In this document: piece by piece, positions 25,440-34,428 of the stretch | Numbering within the stretch: the stretch's first letter is position 1 | Layout: every line of letters starts with the position of its first letter | Origin: Roseateles terrae | Lineage (GTDB): Bacteria > Pseudomonadota > Gammaproteobacteria > Burkholderiales > Burkholderiaceae_C | Direction: 5' to 3' | Assembly: GCF_014192155.1 (NCBI RefSeq) | Contig: NZ_JACHXO010000002.1 | Location: 434,001 to 498,000 of the forward strand | DNA length: 64,000 nucleotides | Made by a program: the position numbers and the translations under genes | The notes under the pieces: model-generated | What the model saw: only the letters and a program-made list of their open reading frames with translations | What the model was told of the DNA's origin: nothing | Database searches by the model: none

Positions 25440-26357
25440 ATGCCAGTTTACAGCATGACCGGTTATGCCAGCGCCACGGCACAACCGACGACCTCCGGCG
25501 AAACCCCTAGTGCTCACGTCGCCGCAGGCGTCACCGTGGAGGCCCGGTCGGTGAACGGGCGATTCCTGGATTTGAGCTTCCGCATGCCCGACGAGCTGCG
25601 CGCGCTGGAGCCTGCGCTGCGCGAGCTGGTGACCAGCCAGGTCAAGCGCGGCAAGATGGAATTGCGCATTGCGATGCAGCGCGAATCCGAGAGCTCGGTA
25701 CCCAATCCGCAACCCGACCAGCTCAACCGTCTGGCGCGTCTGCAGGAGCAGGTTCAAGCCTGGCTCCCGAAGGCACAAAGTCTGTCGGTGCAGGAGGCCT
25801 TGCAGTGGTGCAAGGGCGGCACCGGTGGGCCCGCTCCTGCCGATGAACAGGTGCTGGAAGCGGCCAGGCAGTGTCTCAAGAGCTTCCTCGAAGCGCGTGA
25901 GCGCGAGGGGGCGAAACTGGTCACGATGCTCAAGCAGCGGGTGGCCACTTTGCGCCAGTTGGCCGACCAGGCGGAGCCGCTGATTCCGGCTGCGGTTCAG
26001 CGTCAGCAGGAGCGTTTTCTGGAGCGTTGGAAAGAGGCCTTATCGGCTGCCGGCGCGACCACTTCCGTGTCCGAGCAATCGCTGCAGGAACGTGCAGTGA
26101 ATGAGGCTGCGGCGTATGCCCTTCGTATTGACGTTGCCGAGGAATTGACCCGCCTTCGCTCCCACCTGGATGAGGTGGAACGCCTGCTCAAAAAGGGTGG
26201 CGACATCGGCAAACGCCTCGACTTCCTGATGCAGGAGTTACACCGTGAAGCCAATACCTTGGGTTCCAAGGCGGTGGCGATCGAGCTGACCAACATTTCG
26301 GTGGAGATGAAGGTGGCGATTGAGCAGCTGCGGGAGCAGGTGCAGAACATCGAGTGA
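25440..26357 (+). CDS. yicC: YicC family endoribonuclease
   Basis: The 305-residue protein has the YicC N-terminal signature SMTGYASA, ARSVNGRFLDLSFRMP and KRGKMELRI, and the DUF1732 C-terminus with ELTRLRSHLDEVERLLKKGG, GKRLDFLMQELHREANTLGSK and an extreme C-terminal helix. E. coli YicC is an endoribonuclease acting on small RNAs. An internal segment around residues 55-75 is variable. It diverges from the Ser/Thr kinase over only 31 bp. Confidence 0.95.
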   Translation: MPVYSMTGYASATAQPTTSGETPSAHVAAGVTVEARSVNGRFLDLSFRMPDELRALEPALRELVTSQVKRGKMELRIAMQRESESSVPNPQPDQLNRLARLQEQVQAWLPKAQSLSVQEALQWCKGGTGGPAPADEQVLEAARQCLKSFLEAREREGAKLVTMLKQRVATLRQLADQAEPLIPAAVQRQQERFLERWKEALSAAGATTSVSEQSLQERAVNEAAAYALRIDVAEELTRLRSHLDEVERLLKKGGDIGKRLDFLMQELHREANTLGSKAVAIELTNISVEMKVAIEQLREQVQNIE

Positions 26358-26691
26358 CAGGACGAGGCGCTGGCCGCCTCGGCTGGGTTCAGCACATTAC
26401 TCATCAATTACCTTTATGGTCAGCCGCAAGGCAGCCTCAATATGCGGGCCCTTTCAGACCGCGGGGCTTCGGCGACGCCATTGATGCGCGCGACATCTCG
26501 CTCGGTATCAAACAGGTCCTCCTCGCGCGGAGTTGTCCGACAGGTTGCGGCACCCTACGCACGCTTGAGTGGTCCGGCGCCTGCCCCATGCGCAGCGAGA
26601 ACCGAGATGAAAGTCTCGGAGATGCAGCGGCACGTCCGGCCCAACCGCCCGTCACCGCGGCCTTGCCTGCGCCAGGCGCTAAAATTGCCCG
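26358..26691. other. Gene-free stretch between yicC and gmk
   Basis: About 334 bp with no open frame I can support. A GC-rich hairpin CGAGGCG/CGCCTCG just after yicC (about 26362-26379) and a second small one around CCGAGATGAAAGTCTCGG (near 26604) are the only structures seen. The gmk promoter presumably lies in the last 150 bp. Confidence 0.5.
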
Positions 26692-27330
26692 ATGGAATAC
26701 CCCGGTAATTTGTTCGTTGTGGCCGCCCCCAGTGGGGCTGGCAAGTCCAGTCTGGTCAAGGCGCTGCTGGAACTGGATGCCAAGCTGACCGTCTCGGTCT
26801 CTCATACCTCCCGGGCCCCGCGCGGCCAAGAGCAGCACGGCCGCGAATACCTGTTCGTCGGACCGGAGGAATTTCGTGCGATGGTCGCCCGCGGCGACTT
26901 CTTCGAATGGGCCGAGGTGCATGGCAACCTCTACGGCACTTCGCGCGCCGCCATCGAACAGCGCATGTCCCAGGGCGAAGACGTCATCCTGGAAATCGAT
27001 TACCAGGGCGCCCTGCAGATCAAGAAGCTCTTTCCTCACGCCGTGCTCATCTTCATCCTGCCGCCCAGTTGGGATGAACTGCGTCAGCGTCTCATCCGCC
27101 GCGGCGACACCGAGCCCGAAGTCATCGCCCAGCGGATGGAGAACGCTCGCAACGAGGTGGCACAGGCCCGGCACTTCGATTTTGTGGTGATCAATGCGGT
27201 TTTCGAGACCGCTTTGTTCGACCTGAAAGCCATCGTGCAAGCACAACGGCTAAAATACGCGACTCAGCTCCGAAACCGCTCTGCCGTGTTCCGGGCGCTC
27301 GACCTCATTGAGGCTCCCAGCGCGAACTAA
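26692..27330 (+). CDS. gmk: Guanylate kinase
   Basis: The 212-residue enzyme phosphorylates GMP to GDP with ATP. The P-loop is [10 protein letters not shown] (residues 12-21) and the GMP-binding region carries [19 protein letters not shown]. Other markers are [15 protein letters not shown] and [13 protein letters not shown]. It lies 27 bp upstream of rpoZ and then spoT, the common gmk-rpoZ-spoT order, and supplies the GDP/GTP pool from which spoT's product is made. Confidence 0.98.
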   Translation: MEYPGNLFVVAAPSGAGKSSLVKALLELDAKLTVSVSHTSRAPRGQEQHGREYLFVGPEEFRAMVARGDFFEWAEVHGNLYGTSRAAIEQRMSQGEDVILEIDYQGALQIKKLFPHAVLIFILPPSWDELRQRLIRRGDTEPEVIAQRMENARNEVAQARHFDFVVINAVFETALFDLKAIVQAQRLKYATQLRNRSAVFRALDLIEAPSAN

Positions 27331-27357
27331 CTCTTCACCCTCCTCCAGGACATCCGC

Positions 27358-27561
27358 ATGGCCCGCATCACCGTTGAAGACTGCCTGACCAAGATCCCCA
27401 ACCGCTTCCAGCTGGTGCTCGCCGCGACCTACCGCGCCCGCATGCTCAGCCAGGGCCATGCCCCGAAGCTGGAATCCAAGAACAAGCCCGGCGTCACTGC
27501 CCTGCGCGAAGTCGCCAATGGCGACGTCGGCGTGGAAATGCTGCGCCGCGTGCCGGTCTGA
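27358..27561 (+). CDS. rpoZ: RNA polymerase omega subunit
   Basis: The 67-residue omega subunit begins [20 protein letters not shown], which is diagnostic, and continues [14 protein letters not shown]. It assists beta-prime folding and, with beta-prime, forms one ppGpp binding site on RNA polymerase, which fits its place before spoT. The ribosome site CTCCAGGA precedes ATG. A terminator follows at 27611. Confidence 0.97.
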   Translation: MARITVEDCLTKIPNRFQLVLAATYRARMLSQGHAPKLESKNKPGVTALREVANGDVGVEMLRRVPV

Positions 27562-27610
27562 CGCGGACATTCCCGCTTCATCGGCAGCGCATCCGCTGCT
27601 GAGCCGCCAC

Positions 27611-27635
27611 AAAAGGCGCCCATTGGGCGCCTTTT
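27611..27635 (+). terminator. Rho-independent terminator after rpoZ
   Basis: Stem AAAAGGCGCCC with a short ATT loop and GGGCGCCTTTT, ending in a T run. It separates gmk-rpoZ from spoT, so spoT probably has its own promoter in 27640-27713 or depends on read-through. Confidence 0.85.
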
Positions 27636-27713
27636 GTCGCTTTGGGGCGTCTGCAGCGCATGCCCAGTAGCCCTGCGCAGGAAAGCCCCCATCCCATGGG
27701 TTAAATTTGGCAC

Positions 27714-29978
27714 ATGGGTCTTCGCTCCTTCGCTACTGCACACATTCCCGGTCTGACCGGACTCGCCGGCCCGAAGGCCGCGCCCGCGCCTGCCTCCGAG
27801 GCCTCCTCCTTCGACGCCCTCGTCGCCCGCCTGCACTACTTGCCCAAGGCCGACGTCAAGCGCATCCGCGAGGCCTACAAGTTCGCTGACGAAGCCCACT
27901 TGGGTCAATTCCGCGCCAGCGGCGAGCCCTACATCACCCATCCCATCGCCGTGGCGGGCCTGTGTGCCGACTGGCGGCTGGACGCCCAGGCCATCATGGC
28001 CGCGCTGATGCACGACGCCATGGAAGACTGCGGCGTCACCAAAACCGAGCTGATCGAGCGTTTCGAGGCCCCCACCGCCGAACTGGTGGATGGCCTGACC
28101 AAGCTGGACAAGCTGCAGTTCTCCACGCGGGAGGAGTCCCAGGCCGAGAGTTTTCGCAAGATGCTGCTGGCGATGGCGCGGGATGTCCGCGTCATCCTCA
28201 TCAAGCTGGCGGACCGGCTGCACAACATGCGAACGATGCAGCACATGGCCTTCGACAAGCGCCGCCGCATTGCCCGCGAGACGCTGGACATTTACGCCCC
28301 CATCGCCCACCGGCTGGGCTTGAACGAGATCTATCGGGAACTGCAGGAGCTGTCCTTCCAGTACATTCATCCGTGGCGCCACGCGGCGCTGGCCAAGGCG
28401 GTCACCAAGGCCCGCGGCCACCGGCGCGATCTGGTTACCCGCATTGAGCGGGACGTGCAAAAGGCGTTCGCGGAAGCCAACCTGCGGGTGGAAATCCAGG
28501 GCCGGGAAAAGACGCTGTTCTCCATCTACAAGAAGATGAGCGAGAAACACCTGAGCTTCGCGCAGGTGAGCGATATCTTCGGCTTTCGCGTCATCGTGCA
28601 GGACCTGCCGCAGTGCTATTGGTCGCTCGGCGTGCTGCACCAGCTCTACAAACCGCAGCCGGGCCGCTTCAAGGACTACATCGCGATTCCCAAGCCCAAC
28701 GGCTACCAGTCGCTGCACACCACCCTGGTGAGCCCACTCGGCACGCCAGTGGAATTCCAGATGCGCACCGAAGCCATGCACATGGTGGCGGAAAAAGGCG
28801 TGGCGGCCCATTGGCTCTACAAGAGCAAGGGCGACGCCAAGGCCGCGCAGCAATTGGGCTCGCGCTGGCTGCAATCGCTGCTCGACATCCAGGACGAAAC
28901 CCGCGACGCGACCGAATTCCTGGAGCACGTGAAGATCGACCTGTTCCCGGACGCGGTCTACGTCTTCACCCCCAAATCCAAGATCATGGCGCTGCCGAAG
29001 GGCGCCACGCCGGTGGACTTCGCTTATGCGATCCACTCCGACGTCGGCGACCACTGCGTCGCGGCCAAGGTCAATGGCGAGGCGGTGCCGCTGCGCACCG
29101 AACTTCGAAGTGGTGATGTGATCGAGGTGGTCACCGCCGCCGGCGCCCGGCCCAATCCGGCTTGGCTGAGCTTTGTACGCACCGGCCGCGCGCGCTCCAA
29201 GATCCGCCACTTCCTGAAGAACCTGGAGCAGGAAGAGTCCCGCGAGCTGGGACACAAGATGCTGGCCCAGGCGCTGCGCGCCGAGGGTCTGGCCCTGCCC
29301 AGCCTGAACGAAGAAGACGCCCCCGCCGCTGCGCTCTGGCAGGACCTGGCCCGCTGGGCCGGTAATCGCCATGTGGACGAGTTGCTGGTGGAGATTGGCC
29401 TCGGCCGCAAGATCGCGAGCATCGTGGCAAAGAAGCTGGCCCGCACGCTGTCGGAACAAGGACAGCGGCCCGATGCCGTGCTGCTCACCATGGGCCGCTT
29501 CGCCACCGACGACGCCCCTTCCCAGGGTCAGGTGCTGATCGATGGCAGCGAAGGTGCCTCGGTGCGACTGGCCACCTGCTGCCGCCCCATCCCTGGCGAT
29601 GACATCAAGGGCTATCTGGGCCGCGGTGAAGGCCTGGTCATCCACACCGGCGAATGCGCGGTGGGTCGCCGGCTGTTCCAGCGCGACAGCGAACACTGGA
29701 TTGCCGTCGGCTGGGCCGAAGAACTCAGCCGCAGCTTCGAAGCCGAAGTGGGCGTGCTGATGCGCAACGGCAAGGGCGTGCTGGCGCAGATCGCCACGGC
29801 GGTGAGCAGCGCCGAGGCGGACATCACCCACATCGCCATGAGTGACGATTCCGCCCAGCGCGAAACTGCCGAAATGACCTTGCTGCTGGCGGTGCGGGAC
29901 CGCCTGCATCTGGCCGACACGCTGCGCACCCTCAAGCGCTCTGCGGCAGTGATGCGCGTCTGGCGCGTCAAACCTTGA
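27714..29978 (+). CDS. spoT: Bifunctional (p)ppGpp synthetase/hydrolase, RelA/SpoT family
   Basis: The 754-residue protein makes and degrades the stringent alarmone (p)ppGpp. Its HD hydrolase has the metal residues H76, H100-D101 and the E104-D105 pair (MHDAMEDCG). The synthetase carries GRFKDYIAIPKPNGYQSLH; the RFKD (RxKD) form is typical of bifunctional enzymes. TGS (VYVFTPKSKIMALPKGATPV), a helical/Zn-finger region with ATCCRPIPGD, and a C-terminal ACT domain follow. The first 30 residues are Ala/Pro-rich. Its last 11 bp overlap the convergent greB. Confidence 0.97.
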   Translation: MGLRSFATAHIPGLTGLAGPKAAPAPASEASSFDALVARLHYLPKADVKRIREAYKFADEAHLGQFRASGEPYITHPIAVAGLCADWRLDAQAIMAALMHDAMEDCGVTKTELIERFEAPTAELVDGLTKLDKLQFSTREESQAESFRKMLLAMARDVRVILIKLADRLHNMRTMQHMAFDKRRRIARETLDIYAPIAHRLGLNEIYRELQELSFQYIHPWRHAALAKAVTKARGHRRDLVTRIERDVQKAFAEANLRVEIQGREKTLFSIYKKMSEKHLSFAQVSDIFGFRVIVQDLPQCYWSLGVLHQLYKPQPGRFKDYIAIPKPNGYQSLHTTLVSPLGTPVEFQMRTEAMHMVAEKGVAAHWLYKSKGDAKAAQQLGSRWLQSLLDIQDETRDATEFLEHVKIDLFPDAVYVFTPKSKIMALPKGATPVDFAYAIHSDVGDHCVAAKVNGEAVPLRTELRSGDVIEVVTAAGARPNPAWLSFVRTGRARSKIRHFLKNLEQEESRELGHKMLAQALRAEGLALPSLNEEDAPAAALWQDLARWAGNRHVDELLVEIGLGRKIASIVAKKLARTLSEQGQRPDAVLLTMGRFATDDAPSQGQVLIDGSEGASVRLATCCRPIPGDDIKGYLGRGEGLVIHTGECAVGRRLFQRDSEHWIAVGWAEELSRSFEAEVGVLMRNGKGVLAQIATAVSSAEADITHIAMSDDSAQRETAEMTLLLAVRDRLHLADTLRTLKRSAAVMRVWRVKP

Positions 29979-30537
29979 CCGGTGCCGGGTAGGAGACCTC
30001 GATCACCTCGATGGTCTCCACGCCCACCGGCGTGACCAGCTGCAGCTCATCCCCTTCCCGGGCCTTGAGCAGGGTGCGCGCAATCGGCGACACCCAGCTC
30101 ACCTCACCCGCCAGGCTGTCCGATTCATCGATGCCCTTGATGGTGATCGTGCGCTCCACGCCTTTGCCATCGGCATAGGTGACCGTCGCGCCGAAAAACA
30201 CCTGATCGCTGCCATGGTGGGCGCTGGGGTCCACCACTTCAGCGATGTCCAGGCGTTTGGTCAGGAAGCGCAGCCGGCGGTCGATTTCGCGCAGCCGCTT
30301 CTTCCCGTACAGATAGTCGCCGTTCTCCGACCGGTCGCCGTTTTTGGCGGCCCAGGAGACAATCTCGACGATCTTCGGTCGCTCCTCATCCAGCAGTTGC
30401 ATGAACTCGCTGCGCAGCCGCGCATAACCGGCCGGCGTCATGTAATTGCGCGAGCCCTTGGGAATGGCCGGTAACGAGGGGCCCTCGTCGTCGTCCGGAT
30501 CTGCTGCGTCACTTTCCTTGGTGAATGCCTTGCTCAT
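29968..30537 (-). CDS. greB: Transcription elongation factor GreB
   Basis: The 189-residue factor rescues backtracked RNA polymerase by stimulating transcript cleavage. After an acidic 28-residue extension, the coiled-coil domain begins NYMTPAGYARLRSEF and contains the tip residues NGDRSENGDYLYGKKRLREID typical of GreB; the C-terminal FKBP-like domain ends VIEVSYPAP. The acidic leader (DAADPDDDEG) is absent in E. coli GreB. The gene is convergent with spoT, overlapping it by 11 bp. Confidence 0.95.
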   Translation of the reverse strand: MSKAFTKESDAADPDDDEGPSLPAIPKGSRNYMTPAGYARLRSEFMQLLDEERPKIVEIVSWAAKNGDRSENGDYLYGKKRLREIDRRLRFLTKRLDIAEVVDPSAHHGSDQVFFGATVTYADGKGVERTITIKGIDESDSLAGEVSWVSPIARTLLKAREGDELQLVTPVGVETIEVIEVSYPAPVKV

Positions 30538-30575
30538 GGGGGCATTGTGGCGCCAACCGGCACCCTCATGACAAC

Positions 30576-30604
30576 AGGGCCCATCGCGGTGGCGAATGGG
30601 CCCT
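30576..30604. repeat. Inverted repeat upstream of greB
   Basis: AGGGCCCAT (30576-30584) and ATGGGCCCT (30596-30604) form a 9 bp perfect inverted repeat around an 11 bp loop, 39 bp before the greB start. There is no T tract, so it is not an obvious terminator; it could be an operator or a stem in the leader. Confidence 0.5.
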
Positions 30605-30671
30605 GGAGGGTCGATGAAGAAAATTTCCGAGGGCCGGTGACGGCCGATGACCGGTGAACGTCAACGAGCGA

Positions 30672-31376
30672 TTAACCCCAGCGACCCGGGTCCCGCACCG
30701 AAATGACGGCATCGTTGAAGTCACCGTCGCCGCCGCCCTTCAGGTCTTCAAAGCCCAGCTTGTAGCCACGGCCGCTCTGGGTGACCTTGCCGTGGTCCAG
30801 ACCGTCTGAATTGCGGGTGGTGCCGGCGCGGAAAGTGTTGCCTTCCGGCGTCTGAATCCGGAATTGCACATTCGCGCCCGGGTCCGCATGGATGCTGACC
30901 TTCTTGCCTTCGTTCTTCGAATGGCCGATCGACTGCCACGGGCCGCCGTCCACACGGAACTGCAGGTTGTTCTTGAACTGCGCGTCCGAATGGCCGATCT
31001 GCACATCGAGCTGACCGCTGCGGCCCACGGTGAAGCCGCCGTTCTCGGCGCTCCACTCGCCCTTGCTGGGGACGGGACGGACCTGGCCCCACGGAGACAT
31101 GCCCCAGCCACCGCCATGGTTGCCGTGACCCTGCGGGCCCATCATGCCGTGGTGGCCCCAGCCCCCATGGCCGCCGTGGCTGCCGTGGCTGCCGTGACCA
31201 CCCCAGGCGCCCCAGCCGTGGCTCATGCCATGGGCGGTGTGATTCATCCAGGCATTGGCGAGTCCGCCGCCGAAGCCGAACGGCGGTTGGAAGCCGCCTG
31301 GCCCGCCACTGAAGCCGGACACGGGGCCGAACGCACCGCCGGCCCAGGGATTGAAATTCAAATGGAAGAGATTCAT
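30672..31376 (-). CDS. His/Gly-rich protein with DUF4114-like C-terminus
   Basis: I do not know the function of this 234-residue protein. Residues 1-100 are Gly-, His- and Trp-rich, with repeated GHGSHG and NHGGGWG-type clusters and about fifteen histidines, which could bind metal. Residues about 105-190 form a beta-rich segment (GQLDVQIGHSDAQFKNN). The C-terminus YKLGFEDLKGGGDGDFNDAV matches the DUF4114 signature (GFEDLxGGGDxDFND), an Asp-rich calcium-binding-type motif seen in secreted or surface proteins. No signal peptide is visible. It is an orphan gene between greB and the tRNA-Arg pair. Confidence 0.75.
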   Translation of the reverse strand: MNLFHLNFNPWAGGAFGPVSGFSGGPGGFQPPFGFGGGLANAWMNHTAHGMSHGWGAWGGHGSHGSHGGHGGWGHHGMMGPQGHGNHGGGWGMSPWGQVRPVPSKGEWSAENGGFTVGRSGQLDVQIGHSDAQFKNNLQFRVDGGPWQSIGHSKNEGKKVSIHADPGANVQFRIQTPEGNTFRAGTTRNSDGLDHGKVTQSGRGYKLGFEDLKGGGDGDFNDAVISVRDPGRWG

Positions 31377-31608
31377 GAATGGAACCGTACTTGAGTCAAG
31401 GGAGGTGCCGGTCCGCGGATCTCCGCGCGGCGCTCAGACGCCGATACCGACACGTGGCTCAAGTGCCCCGTCCAGCCCTGCCAGTTCCCCCGACAAAGCA
31501 GCGGGAAGATTCACTAAAAATCCAGCTGACAAATGGAGGTCAGCGGAGGCTGTCAAATGACGAATACGGTGACAGTCACTCCGACCGAACACCCATCAAC
31601 AGAATCGA

Positions 31609-31645
31609 CAAAAGAAAAAGGCCAGTGCAATGAAGCACTGGCCTT
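31609..31645 (-). terminator. Terminator of the tRNA-Arg pair
   Basis: On the minus strand the stem AAGGCCAGTGC with loop TTCATT is followed by a T-rich run (CTTTTTCTTTTG), immediately downstream of the 3'-most tRNA-Arg. Confidence 0.8.
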
Positions 31646-31651
31646 CAGATT

Positions 31652-31728
31652 TGGTGCGGCTGGCAGGATTCGAACCCACGACCCCTTGGTTCGTAGCCAA
31701 GTACTCTATCCAACTGAGCTACAGCCGC
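31652..31728 (-). tRNA. tRNA-Arg (anticodon ACG), copy 2
   Basis: A 77 nt cloverleaf on the minus strand: acceptor GCGGCTG/CAGCCGC, D arm with AGTTGGATAGAGT, anticodon stem CTTGG/CCAAG with loop CTACGAA (anticodon ACG, read as ICG), T arm GGTTCGAATCC and encoded CCA. Sequence identical to the copy at 31816-31892; 87 bp separate them. Confidence 0.98.
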
Positions 31729-31815
31729 ACGACTTTTTGATTAAGACACCACCGTCGTGGAAGCGGTGTCCTGATTTGTTGTGTGAGCTACCCAAAGAGC
31801 AACTCACTGTTTTTC

Positions 31816-31892
31816 TGGTGCGGCTGGCAGGATTCGAACCCACGACCCCTTGGTTCGTAGCCAAGTACTCTATCCAACTGAGCTACAGCCGC
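31816..31892 (-). tRNA. tRNA-Arg (anticodon ACG), copy 1
   Basis: Identical 77 nt tRNA-Arg(ACG), promoter-proximal copy. The pair is probably one transcript started from the promoter at 31905-31934 and ended by the terminator at 31609-31645. Confidence 0.98.
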
Positions 31893-31904
31893 TGAAAGAC
31901 TACG

Positions 31905-31934
31905 ACTATAGCATGCATTTTTGGGGTGGAGCAA
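31905..31934 (-). promoter_or_regulatory. Promoter of the tRNA-Arg operon
   Basis: On the minus strand -35 TTGCTC (31929-31934) and -10 TATAGT (31905-31910) are 18 bp apart, ending 12 bp upstream of the first tRNA-Arg. A good sigma-70 match placed as expected for a stable-RNA gene. Confidence 0.65.
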
Positions 31935-32033
31935 GAACTGCGGGTGGATTGGGCTTGCGCGCGCGCCAATCGCCCAGCCGTCCTCCTGCGAGAACCTGCC
32001 CATCGGCACGGCCTCCGCCAAGATCGCTCGCGA

Positions 32034-33284
32034 TCAGTCCCCCAATCGGGCCGCCGATTCAAAGCACCGCGCACGGCGCTCCGCATCGCCATCGTTGTCC
32101 GCCATTTCGGCCAGACGCAGCCAGCTGCGGCGGCGCGCCGCCACCGACAGCTCGCGGTCTTCGCCGGCCTGCTCCAGCATCAGGCGAGCTTTGCCCCAGA
32201 GCTGCCGCTCGGCCAGCGCATGGCCCAGGGCATAGGCCATGGTCATGTCCCGCGGGAAACGCTGCACCGCAAACTCCAGGCGCTGCAGCCACTCCGGGCC
32301 CAGGCCCGGCATGCATGGCACCAGCGCCTCGGCCAGCGCGCGGCGTTCATCGTCCCCCTGGTCGGCAATCGCCTCCCAGAACGGACGCAGCCAGCCGCGA
32401 CCATCGTCCGGCGCCCCCAGCGATGCGGCCTTCTGGGCCGCACGGGCAGCCACAAAAACATCCCGGCGATCCGCGGCGTCCAGCTGTTGCCAGGACACAC
32501 GCAGTTGATCCACATCCCGTGCCTCTTCCAGGGCCTCGCAGGCCAGCGAGCGGAGCAGACCCTGGGCCGCAGCTTTGGAGAAGCCCTGATGCTTGGCCAG
32601 CAGCCGTGCGGTGCGTAGGGCTTCCAGGGGCTCATGCGCCAGCCGGCTGCCTTGAAGCTTCAGGCGCAGCGCCTGCGTGCGACGCGCCACGCCCGGGCCC
32701 AGTTCGGCCAGCAGGGAAAGCGCCCGCTGCGCGTCGCGGTCGTCCAGGGCCCATTCGGCGGCCAGCAGCCGGGCACCCTCTTCCTGAGGACGGGCGCCGC
32801 TGGTGCTTTGCGCGGTTTGCAGCGCCAGACGCAGATGCTCCTCGCGGCCGCGGCGGTCCTGCAGGCGATGGGCGCATTGGGCCGCCACCAGATGGGCCAG
32901 GGCCATGAAGGCACCGTCCTGCGCCAGGTCAGGTGTCATCGCCTGAATGTTGAGCGCACGCTCGGCCGCCTTCTGGGCACGGCTGTAGCGGGCCCCAAAG
33001 AACTCCGCCAACGCTTCGCGCAACGCGATCTGCGCACTGCGCTCCCGCTGCGCCATGCGCCACAGCCGGGCGCGCTTGGGCAGCGTCAGCAGGGCGTCGA
33101 TCGACTGCATCAGCGTCATCAGGCCGAAACAGCCGCCAAACAGCAGCAGCAGGAAGAGATTGAGGGACAGGTCCATCCGCCAGCCGCGCCAGTAGAAACT
33201 GGCCAGACCGTCGTTGGTTCCCAAAGTCAGCGCCGCCACGACAGCAGCGACGAACAGCAGCACCAGCCAGATCACCATCCGCAT
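32034..33284 (-). CDS. hemY: HemY-type membrane protein
   Basis: The 416-residue protein has two N-terminal transmembrane helices (MRMVIWLVLLFVAAVVAALT and LNLFLLLLFGGCFGLMTL) and then a long TPR-like helical region. This is the proteobacterial HemY_N family named from its operon with haem biosynthesis genes, unrelated to protoporphyrinogen oxidase HemY of Bacillus. Its biochemical role is not firmly known; a scaffold or assembly function for late haem enzymes has been proposed. It is the last gene of hemC-hemD-hemX-hemY, 10 bp after hemX. Confidence 0.93.
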   Translation of the reverse strand: MRMVIWLVLLFVAAVVAALTLGTNDGLASFYWRGWRMDLSLNLFLLLLFGGCFGLMTLMQSIDALLTLPKRARLWRMAQRERSAQIALREALAEFFGARYSRAQKAAERALNIQAMTPDLAQDGAFMALAHLVAAQCAHRLQDRRGREEHLRLALQTAQSTSGARPQEEGARLLAAEWALDDRDAQRALSLLAELGPGVARRTQALRLKLQGSRLAHEPLEALRTARLLAKHQGFSKAAAQGLLRSLACEALEEARDVDQLRVSWQQLDAADRRDVFVAARAAQKAASLGAPDDGRGWLRPFWEAIADQGDDERRALAEALVPCMPGLGPEWLQRLEFAVQRFPRDMTMAYALGHALAERQLWGKARLMLEQAGEDRELSVAARRRSWLRLAEMADNDGDAERRARCFESAARLGD

Positions 33285-33294
33285 GGCGCTGTCC

Positions 33295-34428
33295 TCAACG
33301 GGCGACCGCGCTCAGCGCGGCCAGTGTGTCGTCCGGACGCGGCACCTGCACCTGACGGGCCTGCCCTTGCACCTGGCGCAGCAGCTCCTTGGTCACGCCC
33401 AACTTGCGGGAGCGATCGTCGAAGTAGCGGTCCAGCATGCCCTGCGCTTCAGTCAGGTCCGACTGCGCAGTGTCGAACTGGCGGCTCAGCAGGGCCAGGC
33501 GGGCATTGAGCAGACGGAGCTTCAGGTTCTCGCGCAGGAAAAACATCTGCTCCGGCGCCATCAGGGCCGCTTCGGGATGGTCGATGCGTGTCACCCGCAG
33601 CAAGCCGCGGGCTTCGCGCCACACATCGCTGGAGAGCTGGTCCCACTTGTCGCCAGCGCCGTGCAGCACACGCTCCCACCAGCCGGCATTGGGATCCAGC
33701 GGCGCGCTCGGCGCCGCTGCGGCTGCGGGCGTGGCCGAACGCGCCGGACGACCGCCAGCGGCGGTGCGGGCGGGGTCATTGCCCGGCTGGCTCACCGCCA
33801 GCAAGGGCAGCTCATCCACTTGCCGGGCGACTTCATCCAGCTTGATCGTCAGGGTGGAGACGTCCACCACGCTGACCGCCTTGATGCGGTCCAGGTCCCG
33901 CACCACCGCGCGGCGCACGCCTTCCAGGCGCGGCTGGTGGTAGCGGGCCAGGCGGTCGTCGGCCTGGCGCAGGGCCGACACCAGCGGCTCGGCGCTGCCG
34001 GTGATGGCCGACTGCTGCATGGCCACGCGCAGCGAGGCTTCGATGTCGCCCACCACGTTTTCGTCGCGCGAGCGGGTCATGGACTGGATCAGCGTCTCGA
34101 GCTGCTCACGCTGCAGGCCGACTTCGGCCAGCTTGGCATCGAGCAGCGCCACCTTGGCGGCGGTGTCTCGCGCCAGTTCCTGGGCCTGTCGGGACTGATC
34201 CCGGGCGATATTGGCGTCGCTCTGGCTGCTGTCCTGCCGCCGCACCAGTTCCTGCTCCGCCTGCTTCAGGCGTTGCTGGCTCTGCCACGCCAGGCCCAGC
34301 GCCAGCAGCGCAATCAGGCCCACCACGGCCACCACGGCCTGTGACAGGGTGGCGCCGCCGGTCCGCGGCGACGGGGAGGGGGTGGAGGGCGCCGAAACGT
34401 CGGCCGCTGGGGTGTTGGTCTCGCTCAC
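33295..34428 (-). CDS. hemX: HemX-type membrane protein
   Basis: The 377-residue protein has one N-terminal transmembrane helix (SQAVVAVVGLIALLALGLAW) after a Ser/Pro/Thr-rich leader, then a long coiled coil (QQRLKQAEQELVRRQD) and a helical C-terminal domain with REARGLLRVTRIDHPEAALM. HemX family members are annotated as putative uroporphyrinogen-III C-methyltransferases, but there is no methyltransferase fold here, so the enzyme name should not be trusted. I start at GTG 34428, which overlaps the hemD stop (GTGA). An Ala-rich linker lies near residue 235. Confidence 0.9.
   Translation of the reverse strand: MSETNTPAADVSAPSTPSPSPRTGGATLSQAVVAVVGLIALLALGLAWQSQQRLKQAEQELVRRQDSSQSDANIARDQSRQAQELARDTAAKVALLDAKLAEVGLQREQLETLIQSMTRSRDENVVGDIEASLRVAMQQSAITGSAEPLVSALRQADDRLARYHQPRLEGVRRAVVRDLDRIKAVSVVDVSTLTIKLDEVARQVDELPLLAVSQPGNDPARTAAGGRPARSATPAAAAAPSAPLDPNAGWWERVLHGAGDKWDQLSSDVWREARGLLRVTRIDHPEAALMAPEQMFFLRENLKLRLLNARLALLSRQFDTAQSDLTEAQGMLDRYFDDRSRKLGVTKELLRQVQGQARQVQVPRPDDTLAALSAVAR

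Noticed and set aside
27429-29909. Long minus-strand open frame opposite spoT
   Set aside because: Antisense frame of a recognised gene, His/Gln/Gly-rich, also covers rpoZ and its terminator.
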